A DNA stretch of 64,000 bases from Rothia mucilaginosa ATCC 25296 (GCF_000175615.1 NZ_ACVO01000015.1:186001-250000); one strand, 5' to 3'; positions 1 to 8,295 are shown, numbered from the stretch's first letter. Notes: generated from the sequence alone by a model not told the origin. Made by a program: numbers and translations.

Positions 1-573
1 GTGAGGGTGGGCGCTCGCCGTTAAGAGATGAGGTTTTAAGCACCTTTTGGGGTTAAAAGGGCGCCGCTAAGGTAAACTAGGTAGAACACGGGAACCCCCG
101 ATGAAGGTCTTGTGCGCACCCGGCACCCAAGGTGGTGCTGGAATTGTAGGTGCGCCGTACTCACCATCACCGATTGATACGCCCCATAAACTTGCGGTTT
201 ACACCGTACACGCGGGCTTCTCTTAACGATCTCTGGTCCAGCGTCTTTGCTGCGTCTGCTGTAACAGACACACCACCGCCGTGTAAGCGGGAAGGCGAAC
301 CACCAGGAATACGTGACATTGCATGTGAGCATTACCCACCCTGTACACCCCTGATTCACAGGGACTACTGTGCGCCGAGCGCAGAGTACGAACGGGCGTG
401 CGGATAATGTGCCGAGAAATTCAAGACCACCCCCAGCAAAAGCCGCTACCCGTAGCATCCGCAGAACACCTCTGCAGAATGCGCCGGTAACGGAGGACCC
501 CTGGACGTTCTACTCCCCAGGGGATGATGTGTGGCTGGGCCGTGAAGGGGACACCCGGTAAGCGCCGAAAAGC
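1..573. other. Gene-free region upstream of deaD
   Basis: No convincing gene is seen here. Open frames exist on both strands but lack ribosome sites and recognisable protein character. The right part (roughly 230-606) is probably promoter and long 5' leader for deaD. A clear hairpin lies at 498-523, with arms CCCCTGG and CCAGGGG around a 12-base loop, directly behind a purine-rich CGGAGGA at 491-497. A possible 63-codon frame ends at 561 just before the helicase, but I would not call it. The function of positions 1-230 is unknown. Confidence 0.4.
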
Positions 574-606
574 GTGCGCTTCCACCCCTACCGTATAGAG
601 GAAAAA

Positions 607-2841
607 TTGACTGAGAATACTGCTACCCCGGCCGAACTGAACGCCGAGGCAGAGACCGTTGTGACCACCGAGAACATCGCCGAGAACACCGTTGAGAGCC
701 CTGCTGTAGAAGCAGAAGAAACCACCGCAGAAGCTACTGCAGAAGCACCTGCCGAAGAAACCGCTGCAGAAGAAACCGCCGAGAAGGCTGAAGAAGAAGG
801 CGTACGCTTCACCGACCTGGGCCTGGACGCCCGCGTCCTGGCAGCCCTGGAAGAGGTCGGCTACGAGAAGCCGTCCCCCATTCAGGAACAGACCATCCCG
901 CTGCTGCTGGAAGGCCACGACGTGGTCGGTCTGGCACAGACCGGTACCGGTAAGACCGCAGCATTCGCCCTGCCGGCACTGTCCCGCATGGCTGAACTTG
1001 CTGACGTCAACGGCATCTCCCGCGACACCCAGGTTCTGGTCCTGGCACCCACCCGCGAGCTGGCTCTGCAGGTTGCAGAAGCCTTCTCCTCCTACGCAAC
1101 CCACATGGAGGACTTCACCGTCCTGCCCATCTACGGTGGCTCCCCCTACGGCCCGCAGCTGGCCGGTCTGCGTCGCGGTGCGCAGGTCGTCGTCGGTACC
1201 CCCGGCCGCGTGATTGACCACCTCGAAAAGGGCTCCCTGGATCTGTCCAATCTGCAGTACCTGGTACTGGACGAGGCAGACGAAATGCTGCGCATGGGCT
1301 TCGCCGAAGACGTGGAAAAGATCCTCGAAGGCACCCCCGACAGCAAGCAGGTTGCCCTCTTCTCCGCAACCATGCCCAACTCGATCCGCAAGATCGCTCA
1401 GCAGTACCTGAACGACCCCACCGAGATCCGCGTCAAGGCTAAGACCACCACCAGCGCAAACATCTCCCAGCGCTACATGCAGGTCATGCACTCCCACAAG
1501 CTGGATGCAATGACCCGCGTGCTCGAGGTCGAAAACTATGACGGCATCATCGTCTTCGTGCGCACCAAGAAGGAAACCGAGGAAGTTGCCGACAAGCTGA
1601 AGGCACGCGGTTTCGCGGCAGCAGCGATTAACGGTGACATCCCCCAGCAGCTGCGTGAGCGCACCGTTGACGCCCTGCGTGACGGCCGCATCGACATCCT
1701 CGTAGCAACCGACGTGGCTGCACGCGGCCTGGACGTTGAGCGCATCTCCCTGGTCGTCAACTACGACATCCCCCACGACACCGAGTCCTACGTGCACCGC
1801 ATTGGTCGTACCGGCCGTGCAGGTCGCGAAGGTGCCGCAATCCTCTTCGTCACCCCGCGTGAGAAGTACATGCTGCGTCAGATTGAGAAGGCAACCCGCC
1901 AGAAGGTCGAGCCGATGCACATGCCCACCGCAGAGGCAGTGAACGAGACCCGTAAGCAGCGCTTCGCACAGCAGATTACCGAGACCATCGAGTCTGAGGA
2001 CCTGAGCTTCTTCCGCCAGATTATCGAGGACTACGAGAACGAGCACGACACCACCGCTGAGGACATTGCGGCTGCACTGGCTGTTATCGCCCAGCAGGGT
2101 CGCCCCTTCTTCCTCGATGAGAGCGAAGATATCGCCCACAAGTCCCGCCCCTTCTCCGATGAGGATTCGGACCGCGGCGGCCGCAAGGCAAAGCGCGCGC
2201 ACAACGACGAGGGTATGGTCAACTACAAGCTGAACGTTGGCCGTTCCTCCCGCGTGACCGCAGGCGCTATTGTGGGTGCACTAGCTAACGAGGGTGGCAT
2301 TAAGGGCTCCCAGATTGGCTCCATCGACATTCGCCAGCACTTCACCATTGTCGGCCTGCCCGAGGACCTGCCCCGCGACTTCTTCGACCGCCTGCGCGAC
2401 ACCAAGATTGCTGGCGAGTTCATCAACATCCGCAAGGACAACGGTCCCAAGGGCGGCGGCGGTGGCCGCGGCTTCGGTGGCGGCCGTCGTGAGGGTGGCT
2501 ACCGCGGCAACCGTGAGGATGGTCGCGACTTTGGCGGTCGTGATAACCGCCGTGAGGGTGGCTACCGCGGTAACCGTGAGGGTGGCCGTGATTTCGGCGG
2601 TGACCGCGACTTCAAGCGTGGCGGCCGCGATTTCGGTGGCAAGCGCAATGACCGTGACTTCGGCGGTCGCGACTTCGGTGGTCGTGATAACCGCCGTGAG
2701 GGTGGCTACCGTGGCAACCGTGACGGTGGCCGCGACTTCGGCGGTCGCGACTTCGGTGGCCGTGATAACCGTCGTGATGGCGGCTACCGCGGTAACCGTG
2801 ACGGCGGTCGTGATTTCGGTGGCCGCGGCAAGCGCTACTAA
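607..2841 (+). CDS. deaD: DEAD-box ATP-dependent RNA helicase with RG-rich tail
   Basis: This is a DeaD/CsdA-type RNA helicase that unwinds structured RNA during ribosome assembly and mRNA turnover. After an acidic Glu/Ala-rich N-terminus of about 65 residues come the Q motif (FTDLGL...PSPIQ), Walker A AQTGTGKT near residue 110, PTRELA, TPGR, DEAD near 221, SAT near 253, and ARGLD and HRIGRTGR near 397. A DbpA-type RNA-binding domain follows (about 540-611). The last ~130 residues are tandem [15 protein letters not shown] repeats, expected to bind RNA non-specifically. The TTG start was chosen because AGAGGA lies 4 bases upstream; a GTG at 574 in the same frame would add 11 residues. A strong terminator follows. 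The family call is secure; the exact start is less so. Confidence 0.95.
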   Translation: MTENTATPAELNAEAETVVTTENIAENTVESPAVEAEETTAEATAEAPAEETAAEETAEKAEEEGVRFTDLGLDARVLAALEEVGYEKPSPIQEQTIPLLLEGHDVVGLAQTGTGKTAAFALPALSRMAELADVNGISRDTQVLVLAPTRELALQVAEAFSSYATHMEDFTVLPIYGGSPYGPQLAGLRRGAQVVVGTPGRVIDHLEKGSLDLSNLQYLVLDEADEMLRMGFAEDVEKILEGTPDSKQVALFSATMPNSIRKIAQQYLNDPTEIRVKAKTTTSANISQRYMQVMHSHKLDAMTRVLEVENYDGIIVFVRTKKETEEVADKLKARGFAAAAINGDIPQQLRERTVDALRDGRIDILVATDVAARGLDVERISLVVNYDIPHDTESYVHRIGRTGRAGREGAAILFVTPREKYMLRQIEKATRQKVEPMHMPTAEAVNETRKQRFAQQITETIESEDLSFFRQIIEDYENEHDTTAEDIAAALAVIAQQGRPFFLDESEDIAHKSRPFSDEDSDRGGRKAKRAHNDEGMVNYKLNVGRSSRVTAGAIVGALANEGGIKGSQIGSIDIRQHFTIVGLPEDLPRDFFDRLRDTKIAGEFINIRKDNGPKGGGGGRGFGGGRREGGYRGNREDGRDFGGRDNRREGGYRGNREGGRDFGGDRDFKRGGRDFGGKRNDRDFGGRDFGGRDNRREGGYRGNRDGGRDFGGRDFGGRDNRRDGGYRGNRDGGRDFGGRGKRY

Positions 2842-2922
2842 GATTTCGGCTAAGCCTGGATTAGCGGTATGAGGGGCTTGCTGAGGCTATCGGCTAGCAG
2901 CCTTGTCATCCGCATGTGATTC

Positions 2923-2966
2923 AAAGACCGGCAGGGGAGTGATGAGCTCTCCTGCCGGTCTTTTGT
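2923..2966 (+). terminator. Rho-independent terminator of deaD
   Basis: A near-perfect 14-bp stem (GACCGGCAGG arm with one G-T wobble) and a short loop are followed by TTTT. It ends the deaD transcript. Confidence 0.9.
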
Positions 2967-3007
2967 ATTTGTGTGTTGATGTGTTTGCATCAGCTGTTGC
3001 GGCGGCG

Positions 3008-3066
3008 CCTGGTCATTGCTGGGAGCTCCTGATCATTACTGGGGCTCCTGGTCAAAGCTGGGTTCT
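3008..3066. repeat. Three imperfect 19-20 nt tandem repeats
   Basis: Three adjacent units follow the pattern CCTGGTCATTGCTGGGAGCT, with a few substitutions each, at 3008-3027, 3028-3046 and 3047-3066. They lie between the deaD terminator and the tRNA cluster, upstream of where the tRNA promoter should be. The function is unknown; they could be binding sites or remnants of slippage. Confidence 0.6.
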
Positions 3067-3165
3067 CATGCGGCAGTGCGGAGAACAGGAAAACGTTAAA
3101 TGTGGTGCATGCCATAGCTTCTCCGCTTGCGAGCATTCTTGAAGACCTGTATAGTTTTACCTGTT

Positions 3166-3237
3166 GCCCCGATAGCTCAGTGGTAGAGCGCCATCTTGGT
3201 AAGATGGAGGTCCCGGGATCGATTCCCGGTCGGGGCT
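3166..3237 (+). tRNA. tRNA-Thr (anticodon GGT), copy 1
   Basis: The cloverleaf is complete: acceptor GCCCCGA/TCGGGGC, D arm GCTC/GAGC, anticodon stem CCATC/GATGG with loop TTGGTAA giving anticodon GGT, and T stem CCGGG/CCCGG. The T loop begins with A rather than T. CCA is not encoded. It is identical to the copy 185 bases downstream. Confidence 0.95.
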
Positions 3238-3275
3238 CTCTCATTAATTCATGCGAGAGTACGTATTAATGATGT

Positions 3276-3349
3276 GGCGGTGTAGCTCAGCTGGTTAGAG
3301 CGCACGACTCATAATCGTGAGGTCGACGGATCGAGCCCGTCCACCGCTA
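3276..3349 (+). tRNA. tRNA-Met (anticodon CAT), probably elongator
   Basis: The acceptor GGCGGTG/CACCGCT has a G-T first pair. The anticodon stem CACGA/TCGTG encloses loop CTCATAA, giving anticodon CAT, and the T stem is GACGG/CCGTC. The paired first position and the D arm favour elongator Met; a lysidine-modified tRNA-Ile2 cannot be excluded by eye. The next tRNA begins two bases after the discriminator base, so the cluster is surely co-transcribed and processed. Confidence 0.9.
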
Positions 3350-3350
3350 C

Positions 3351-3422
3351 GCCCCGATAGCTCAGTGGTAGAGCGCCATCTTGGTAAGATGGAGGTCCCG
3401 GGATCGATTCCCGGTCGGGGCT
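3351..3422 (+). tRNA. tRNA-Thr (anticodon GGT), copy 2
   Basis: Identical to the first tRNA-Thr over all 72 bases, with the same anticodon loop TTGGTAA. It starts almost directly at the end of tRNA-Met and is followed within six bases by a terminator. Confidence 0.95.
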
Positions 3423-3427
3423 CAGAT

Positions 3428-3457
3428 AAGCCTGTCTCTTCGGAGGCAGGCTTTTTT
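3428..3457 (+). terminator. Terminator of the tRNA cluster
   Basis: Stem AAGCCTGTCTC/GAGGCAGGCTT with a TTCG tetraloop is followed by a run of T. This is a textbook intrinsic terminator closing the Thr-Met-Thr cluster. Confidence 0.9.
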
Positions 3458-3550
3458 GTTTGCCAATTTTGTCTGCCTATTTTCTTTGCCTGAAGCCCGG
3501 TCTGCAGGCGCTCAATAGTACTCAGCCCTGCGGCTCGATACCGGGCATAG

Positions 3551-3588
3551 CGAAGCCCCCGAGAAAAATACTCGGGGGCTTCGTCTTT
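3551..3588. terminator. Hairpin terminator between tRNA cluster and LLM gene
   Basis: Perfect stem CGAAGCCCCCGAG/CTCGGGGGCTTCG with loop AAAAATA. A weak T tract (TCTTT) lies on the plus strand only. It is positioned just past the stop of the minus-strand oxidoreductase, so it probably works as a shared terminator. Confidence 0.7.
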
Positions 3589-3605
3589 ATGCTCTGATCA
3601 AAGCG

Positions 3606-4607
3606 TTAGGAGGCGCGGCGCACTACCGGCAGCTGGGACAGCAGCTCGTAGGAGCGCAGGCGGTCCTCATGTTCCCACGCCTCGGTCATAACGATGAGCT
3701 CATCAGCGCCCGTGCGCGCCACCAGGTCCTCAATGCGAGCCTGCGCGGTAGCGGGGGAGCCCACAATCGCCTCGGCGGTCATGCGTTCAATGTGCATTTT
3801 CTCCGTGCCGGTCCAGACGGCATCCATATCCTCCACGGGAGGTGCGAAAGACAGATTGCCGCGCACTACGCCCAGGAAATGCTGCTGCTGGCTCGTGTAC
3901 AGGTAGCGTGCCCGCTCATCGGTATCGGCGAGCATTGCGGTTGCACCCACCATGACGTAGGGCTGTTCCAGGTGCTCCGAGGGCTTGAAGTTTGCGCGGT
4001 AGGTGTCTACCGCCTCCTGCAGCATTGCGGGCGCAAAATGCGAAGCGAACGCGTAGGGCAGACCCAGCTGCGCGGCAAGCTGCGCACCGAACAGGGAAGA
4101 ACCCAGAATGTACAGGGGCACCTTCGAGCCCTGGCCGGGAATGGCGTGCACGCGGTGCATGGGGGAGGGCTCGCCCAGGAAGCGCTGCAGCTGCTGCACC
4201 TCGGCGGGGAAGCTCATGGCGGCAGAATCGTCGCGGCGCAGAGCGGCGGCGGTCATCGGGTCGGTGCCGGGCGCACGGCCCACACCCAGGTCAATGCGGC
4301 CGGGGTGGAATGCGTTGAGGGTACCGAACTGCTCCGCCACCACGTAGGGTGCGTGGTTGGGGAGCATAATGCCGCCCGAACCCACGCGAATACGCTCAGT
4401 TGCGGCGGCGATCTCCGCCATGACCACGACGGTCGCCGAGGACAGCAGGGAGCCGGCATTGTGGTGCTCGGCGACCCAGAAACGCTCGTAGCCGTAAGAT
4501 TCAGCCGCGCGGGCGGCATCGATGGTGTTGAGCATGGTCTGGTGCTGGCTCTGGTCGGGGCGGTGCGGCATCAGGTCAAGCACCGAAATTTTTACGTTGG
4601 AAGACAC
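3606..4607 (-). CDS. LLM-class flavin-dependent oxidoreductase
   Basis: This 333-residue protein belongs to the bacterial luciferase-like monooxygenase superfamily, close to the MsnO8/YhbW type. Seen are the N-terminal ISVLDLMPHRP, the active-site-region AEHHN near residue 48, the GSGGIMLPNHAPYVVAEQF strand-loop, RIDLGVGRAPGTDP, and a C-terminal GADELIVM strand, all typical of this TIM-barrel family, which uses FMN or F420. The GTG start is preceded by AGAAGGA at good spacing. The gene stands alone with a hairpin beyond its stop and a promoter region shared divergently with hadA. The substrate cannot be told from sequence. Confidence 0.85.
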   Translation of the reverse strand: MSSNVKISVLDLMPHRPDQSQHQTMLNTIDAARAAESYGYERFWVAEHHNAGSLLSSATVVVMAEIAAATERIRVGSGGIMLPNHAPYVVAEQFGTLNAFHPGRIDLGVGRAPGTDPMTAAALRRDDSAAMSFPAEVQQLQRFLGEPSPMHRVHAIPGQGSKVPLYILGSSLFGAQLAAQLGLPYAFASHFAPAMLQEAVDTYRANFKPSEHLEQPYVMVGATAMLADTDERARYLYTSQQQHFLGVVRGNLSFAPPVEDMDAVWTGTEKMHIERMTAEAIVGSPATAQARIEDLVARTGADELIVMTEAWEHEDRLRSYELLSQLPVVRRAS

Positions 4608-4726
4608 AATTTTTCCTTCTTGATTGATTGCGGGTACCCGTCCAGCCTACGCCTGCTTGGGCTGGATGGGTAGGGGTGCGCCGGGCGCCTTCGCTAGCAG
4701 GTAAAAAATGCGACGAAATACTGCAC

Positions 4727-4786
4727 GCCTGCATAGTGGTTGCCTGCATGCCGGTTACCTGCACGCCGGTTACCTGTACAGTGGTC
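4727..4786. repeat. Four 15-nt tandem repeats upstream of hadA
   Basis: Four head-to-tail 15-base units occur without gaps: GCCTGCATAGTGGTT, GCCTGCATGCCGGTT, ACCTGCACGCCGGTT and ACCTGTACAGTGGTC. They end 23 bases before the proposed hadA -35 region and lie in the divergent intergenic region with the LLM gene. The periodic array suggests a cooperative protein-binding region, but no regulator is known to me. Confidence 0.65.
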
Positions 4787-4808
4787 TGTCCACTCTGTGC
4801 GTTTGAGC

Positions 4809-4842
4809 TGAACACTGTGCACAAGAACGGTAGACTGAAATC
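4809..4842 (+). promoter_or_regulatory. Candidate leaderless promoter of hadA
   Basis: A -10 box TAGACT (4831-4836) lies exactly six bases before the ATG, with a -35-like TGAACA 16 bases upstream. Transcription would start at or next to the A of the start codon. No Shine-Dalgarno sequence is present, which fits a leaderless mRNA. Confidence 0.55.
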
Positions 4843-5295
4843 ATGAGCATTAACCCTGAGATTGTGGGCAGGGTCTACCCGTCCGAGAACACCTACGTTG
4901 TCGGTCGTGAAAAGATCCGAGAATTTGCCCGAGCAGTTCACGCAGAAAACCCCCTCCACCACGACGTTGAGGCAGCCCGCGCGGCAGGGTACGCAGATGT
5001 GATTGCCCCGCCGACCTTCGCCATTATCCTGGCGCAGGCTGCCGACGCGGCACTCATCAACGACGATTCCGCCGGTATTGATTTCTCCCGCGTGGTGCAC
5101 GCCGACCAGCGCTTCACCCATCACCGCCCCATTGTTGCCGGTGATGAGCTGCGCACCGAAGTTCACGTGGACTCCGTGCGTGTCATGGGTGCCGGCGCAA
5201 TGCTGACCACCCGCGAAGAAATCGTTGACGCGCAGGACGAGCCGGTCACCACCTGCATTTCTTCCCTGCTGGTTCGTGCTGAGGAGGAGAACTAA
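4843..5295 (+). CDS. MaoC-like dehydratase, FAS1-type N-terminal domain (HadA-like subunit)
   Basis: A 150-residue hot-dog-fold protein of the N-terminal MaoC family, resembling the HadA/HadC subunits of (3R)-hydroxyacyl-ACP dehydratase. Visible features are YVVGREKIREFARAV at the start, PPTFAIIL near residue 57 and the FTHHRPIVAGDEL stretch near 90-102 typical of this non-catalytic partner. Its stop codon overlaps the start of the next gene (TAATG), so the two are translationally coupled and probably form a heterodimer. Most Micrococcaceae lack mycolic acids, so a role in ordinary type II fatty acid synthesis or a related acyl chain is more likely; this is inference. Confidence 0.85.
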   Translation: MSINPEIVGRVYPSENTYVVGREKIREFARAVHAENPLHHDVEAARAAGYADVIAPPTFAIILAQAADAALINDDSAGIDFSRVVHADQRFTHHRPIVAGDELRTEVHVDSVRVMGAGAMLTTREEIVDAQDEPVTTCISSLLVRAEEEN

Positions 5296-5756
5296 TGGTG
5301 CGTTTTGAAGATCTTGAAAAGGGCCAGGACATCGGTTCGCGTACCGTGGAGCTCTCCCGCGCTTCGCTGGTGCGTTACGCTGGCGCATCCGGTGACTTCA
5401 ACCCGATTCACTGGAACGAGCGTTTTGCTCAGTCGGTGGGCCTGTCCGGCGTGATTGCTCACGGCATGCTGACCATGGGTACCGCCGTGCAGCTCGTGAG
5501 CGACTGGGTGGGCGACCCCGGCGCGATTGTGGACTACCAGACTCGATTCACCAAGCCCGTTCCCGTGGCGGATGCACCCGGCGGCGAAAACCCCGACACC
5601 CCCACGAACGCCCTGACCATCAGCGGTAAGGTGGGTGCCCTGAATGAGGAGGAACGCACCGCCCGCATTGACCTGACCGTCACTGCTCGTGATGAGGAAG
5701 GCAAGGAGCAGAAGGTTCTAATGAAGAGCCAGGCTGTGGTTCGTCTCTCGGCATAG
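5295..5756 (+). CDS. MaoC-like (R)-specific hydratase (HadB-like subunit)
   Basis: A 153-residue MaoC-type hot-dog protein carrying the catalytic hydratase-2 signature: SGDFNPIHWNERFA near residues 32-46 supplies the catalytic Asp and His, and GVIAHGMLTMG follows. It should dehydrate 3-hydroxyacyl thioesters together with the upstream subunit. The start ATG overlaps the upstream stop and is preceded by GAGGAGGAGA inside the partner gene. The hadA-hadB-murB order is a conserved actinobacterial arrangement. A strong terminator follows, so murB is probably transcribed separately. Confidence 0.88.
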   Translation: MVRFEDLEKGQDIGSRTVELSRASLVRYAGASGDFNPIHWNERFAQSVGLSGVIAHGMLTMGTAVQLVSDWVGDPGAIVDYQTRFTKPVPVADAPGGENPDTPTNALTISGKVGALNEEERTARIDLTVTARDEEGKEQKVLMKSQAVVRLSA

Positions 5757-5802
5757 TCTCTCGGCGTAGAGTTTTTGCGCTCGCAGATAGCTTGTGTGAA
5801 GG

Positions 5803-5839
5803 CCCCGGCGCTACCCGATGCGGTGGTGCCGGGGTTTTT
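5803..5839 (+). terminator. Terminator of hadAB
   Basis: Stem CCCCGGC/GCCGGGG with an 18-base loop is directly followed by TTTTT. Confidence 0.85.
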
Positions 5840-5957
5840 GCATGCTCGGCTGCGCGCTCACCGACGCAGGTGGTGGCGCTTCTTTCTGCGGGAGGCGCGC
5901 CGGAAAATGAAGGCAAAATCACCATAAGGTTTTCGTGACTTTAACGTGTGGCGGGTG

Positions 5958-5990
5958 TTGACCCCGCACAACGACCGGTATTCTTAACCT
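5958..5990 (+). promoter_or_regulatory. Candidate leaderless promoter of murB
   Basis: TTGACC (5958-5963) and TATTCT (5979-5984) are separated by 15 bases, and the ATG follows six bases after the -10 box. There is no Shine-Dalgarno sequence, so the predicted start of transcription coincides with the start codon. Confidence 0.55.
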
Positions 5991-7097
5991 ATGACTGAAA
6001 AGCTGTTGAGCGAACTGACCACCGCCCAGGTAGGCGGCCCCGCTAAGACCTACGTCCGCGCCACCTCCGAAGCAGAAATTATCGAAGCAGTCTCCGCTGC
6101 AGACGCCGCAGGCGAACCCGTCCTCATCGTGGGCGGCGGCTCCAACCTGCTGGTTTCCGACGAAGGCTTCAACGGAACCGTCGTGCACATCGCCTCCGAA
6201 GGCGTAGAGGTTCTGCCCATCCCCGCATGCGGCGGCGCGAACGTGCGCGTGCAGGCGGGCACCATCTGGGACGACTTCGTGAAGCTCAGCATCGAGAACG
6301 AATGGGTTGGCCCCGCGGCTCTCTCCGGCATTCCCGGCACCGTGGGTGCAACCCCCGTGCAGAACGTCGGCGCATACGGCGTTGAGGTGGGCGAGTTCAT
6401 CGCCTCCGTACGCACCTGGGACCGCGAAAAGAACACTCGGAAGACCTTCGCAAGCGCAGACCTGCGCTTCGGCTACCGCGACTCGGTGCTCAAGCGCGCA
6501 ACCGTCAACGGCTCGCCCCGCTACGTGGTGCTGACCGTTGATTTCCAGTTCACCCTGGGCAGCCTGTCCTCCCCGATTCGTTACGCCGAGCTGGCGAAGA
6601 GCCTGGGCGTTGAGCCCGGTCAGCGCGCCGAATCCGCCCTGGTACGCGAAAAGGTGCTTCAGCTGCGCGGCTCCAAGGGCATGGTGCTCAACCCCGAGGA
6701 CCGTGACACCTTCTCCACCGGTTCCTTCTTCACCAATCCGATCGTTCCGCGCTCGGCCCTGGATTCCCTGCCCGAGGGCGCCCCGAACTTCCCGGTGGTC
6801 GTGAAGACTTCCCCGTTCACCGCGGGTGTTGAGGATCCGGATCGCGTGAAGCTCTCGGCTGCTTGGCTGATTCAGCACGCCGGTTTCGAGAAGGGCTTTG
6901 GCCTGGAGGGTGAGTCTCGCGAGATTGCTCAGGGCCGTGCGAGCCTGTCGACCAAGCACACCCTGGCGATTACGAACCGCGGCGGCGCATCCGCTGAGGA
7001 CATCTTCGCTATTGCCCGCGCTGTGCGCGACGGCGTGCGTGAACGTTTTGGTGTGACCCTGGTTCCTGAGCCTGTCGTGGTTAACGGCGAAATCTAA
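5991..7097 (+). CDS. murB: UDP-N-acetylenolpyruvoylglucosamine reductase
   Basis: MurB reduces UDP-GlcNAc-enolpyruvate to UDP-MurNAc with NADPH and FAD, an early cytoplasmic step of peptidoglycan synthesis. The FAD-binding VGGGSNLLVSDEGF lies near residues 47-60, the PAALSGIPGTVGATPVQNVGAYG segment near 105-127, the catalytic-serine region FSTGSFFTNPI near 242, and the C-terminal SAAWLIQHAGF near 288. The 368-residue length fits the family. It follows hadAB as in many actinobacteria, but in related genomes this cluster lies close to secE, whereas here about 18 kb intervenes. A long convergent hairpin ends the transcript. Confidence 0.95.
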   Translation: MTEKLLSELTTAQVGGPAKTYVRATSEAEIIEAVSAADAAGEPVLIVGGGSNLLVSDEGFNGTVVHIASEGVEVLPIPACGGANVRVQAGTIWDDFVKLSIENEWVGPAALSGIPGTVGATPVQNVGAYGVEVGEFIASVRTWDREKNTRKTFASADLRFGYRDSVLKRATVNGSPRYVVLTVDFQFTLGSLSSPIRYAELAKSLGVEPGQRAESALVREKVLQLRGSKGMVLNPEDRDTFSTGSFFTNPIVPRSALDSLPEGAPNFPVVVKTSPFTAGVEDPDRVKLSAAWLIQHAGFEKGFGLEGESREIAQGRASLSTKHTLAITNRGGASAEDIFAIARAVRDGVRERFGVTLVPEPVVVNGEI

Positions 7098-7135
7098 ACG
7101 CTCAACTTCTCGCCTCTCGTAGCGCTAGGACGCAT

Positions 7136-7163
7136 AGAATAAACGCTTCAGAATAAACGCTTC
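7136..7163. repeat. Perfect 14-nt tandem duplication
   Basis: AGAATAAACGCTTC occurs twice head to tail. The second copy supplies the left arm of the murB terminator, suggesting slippage or duplication at the terminator base. Confidence 0.7.
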
Positions 7164-7198
7164 GGGCGGTCTCTGTATCAGAGGCCGCCCGAAGCGTT
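7156..7198. terminator. Bidirectional terminator, murB / convergent gene
   Basis: A 14-bp perfect stem (AACGCTTCGGGCGG with its complement) continues through one wobble into five more pairs and a three-base loop. It sits between two convergent genes and can serve both. Confidence 0.85.
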
Positions 7199-7214
7199 GT
7201 ATTGACCCGCTAAG

Positions 7215-8186
7215 CTAGTGGCGAGGTGAGGAGATGCGCACCTGCCCCGGCAGGTAGGGCCTGCGCTTGGGCGCTGTGCGCGTTGCCGCAAGGGGAGCGG
7301 CGGGCAGGTGCTCCATCAGTACCTGAACCGCCAGGGGAAGCTTCTGCGGCGGGCTGGGGGCGTGGAAAATCGGCTTATGGCGCGTGGGTCGGTAGGGGTA
7401 GTATTCCGCGTCCTCGCTGTGTGACCAGACAAGGTTGCCGAACTCGCCGGGTACGGGGGAAAGCACGTTGGCGTAGTAGGCGCGCGTCTGCAGGTCGGCA
7501 CGCTCGGAGGCGCCGGTAGTGGTGCCGGTGGATACGCCGCTGGGTACGCGGTCCTGTTCGATGATGAGGGCGCGGACCACGCCTCCTACGGTGCTAATCG
7601 CGTTTACGTGTAGGGCGAGCAGATCCCCGTCCTTGTGGTCGACCTGTACCTGCCCGTCCGCGAGGATTTGGGTGCCCATTGTGATGCTGCTGGCGATTCC
7701 TTCGCAGAGGGCGCGGATGAGCGCCATGCGTGCAGGGTAGAGGTCTGCGATATCCCAGCCGATGAGGGCGGGGGCGGCGGAATTGCCTGCGTATTCCTCG
7801 CAGGATTCGTAGGCTGCGACGTCCACGTAGCCGCGGGCGATGGGCTCGCGGTCGTAGGGGCGGCCGTCGCGCTGCTCCCAGAAGCTGAGGGCGGTTGCGG
7901 TGAAGACAGCCTGGCCGTCGCGTACGGCGACGCTGAGCGTAAAGTCCTGCGGGTAGCCGTTTTTGGTGCGCGGGCGCAGGGTGATTGCGCGGGTGTATTC
8001 GTTGAATTCCTCGGGCCAGTCCAGGTAGTAGCTCATTTTTGCCCCATCGCTACGGTGCACGGTGAGTTCGCCCGGCAGCAGCATGGCTTCGGGCACGCCG
8101 CCGGCACGTTCGGTGGCGTAGTGTTCGCTCACGGGCCAGGGGCTGAACTCTGTGCGGTAGGGGCTGGAGAGGAAGGAATCGAGCAT
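7215..8186 (-). CDS. Protein of unknown function
   Basis: I do not recognise this 323-residue protein. It has no signal peptide or membrane segment and looks soluble and globular. Its C-terminus is basic and proline-rich (residues ~270-323). Strand-like stretches such as DFTLSVAVRDGQAVFTATAL and a LHVNAISTVGGVVRALIIEQ segment suggest a mixed alpha/beta fold. The start was set at the internal ATG because AGAGGA lies eight bases upstream; an in-frame ATG 60 bases further upstream lacks such a site. It is convergent with murB and followed on the same strand by no close partner, so context gives no hint. Confidence 0.75.
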   Translation of the reverse strand: MLDSFLSSPYRTEFSPWPVSEHYATERAGGVPEAMLLPGELTVHRSDGAKMSYYLDWPEEFNEYTRAITLRPRTKNGYPQDFTLSVAVRDGQAVFTATALSFWEQRDGRPYDREPIARGYVDVAAYESCEEYAGNSAAPALIGWDIADLYPARMALIRALCEGIASSITMGTQILADGQVQVDHKDGDLLALHVNAISTVGGVVRALIIEQDRVPSGVSTGTTTGASERADLQTRAYYANVLSPVPGEFGNLVWSHSEDAEYYPYRPTRHKPIFHAPSPPQKLPLAVQVLMEHLPAAPLAATRTAPKRRPYLPGQVRISSPRH

Positions 8187-8250
8187 AGAACGTATCCTCT
8201 CATAGTTTGAGGTTGTGGCGCATGGATAGGGGGGCTTAAATGACAAATGA

Positions 8251-8295
8251 GCTGTCCCTTCTGGCTACTCGGAAAAAGCGTTCAGGAGGGACAGC
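8251..8295. terminator. Hairpin downstream of the niacin transporter gene
   Basis: Arms GCTGTCCCT and AGGGACAGC pair perfectly around a 27-base loop. It lies 25 bases past the stop of the minus-strand transporter; no good T tract, so a weak or L-shaped terminator. Confidence 0.5.

Noticed and set aside
370..561. Possible 63-residue leader peptide before deaD
   Set aside because: No ribosome site at its start and a composition of Arg/Pro/Ala typical of random GC-rich frames; kept only as a remark.
1..573. RNase P RNA or tmRNA upstream of deaD
   Set aside because: The universally conserved core segments of these RNAs are not present on either strand.
421..2202. Long open frame on the strand opposite deaD
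   Set aside because: It mirrors codon bias of the GC-rich helicase gene, is Cys/Gly/Val-rich without domain character, and has no ribosome site.
2903..3142. Short open frame after deaD
   Set aside because: It runs through the deaD terminator and the repeat array and has no ribosome site.
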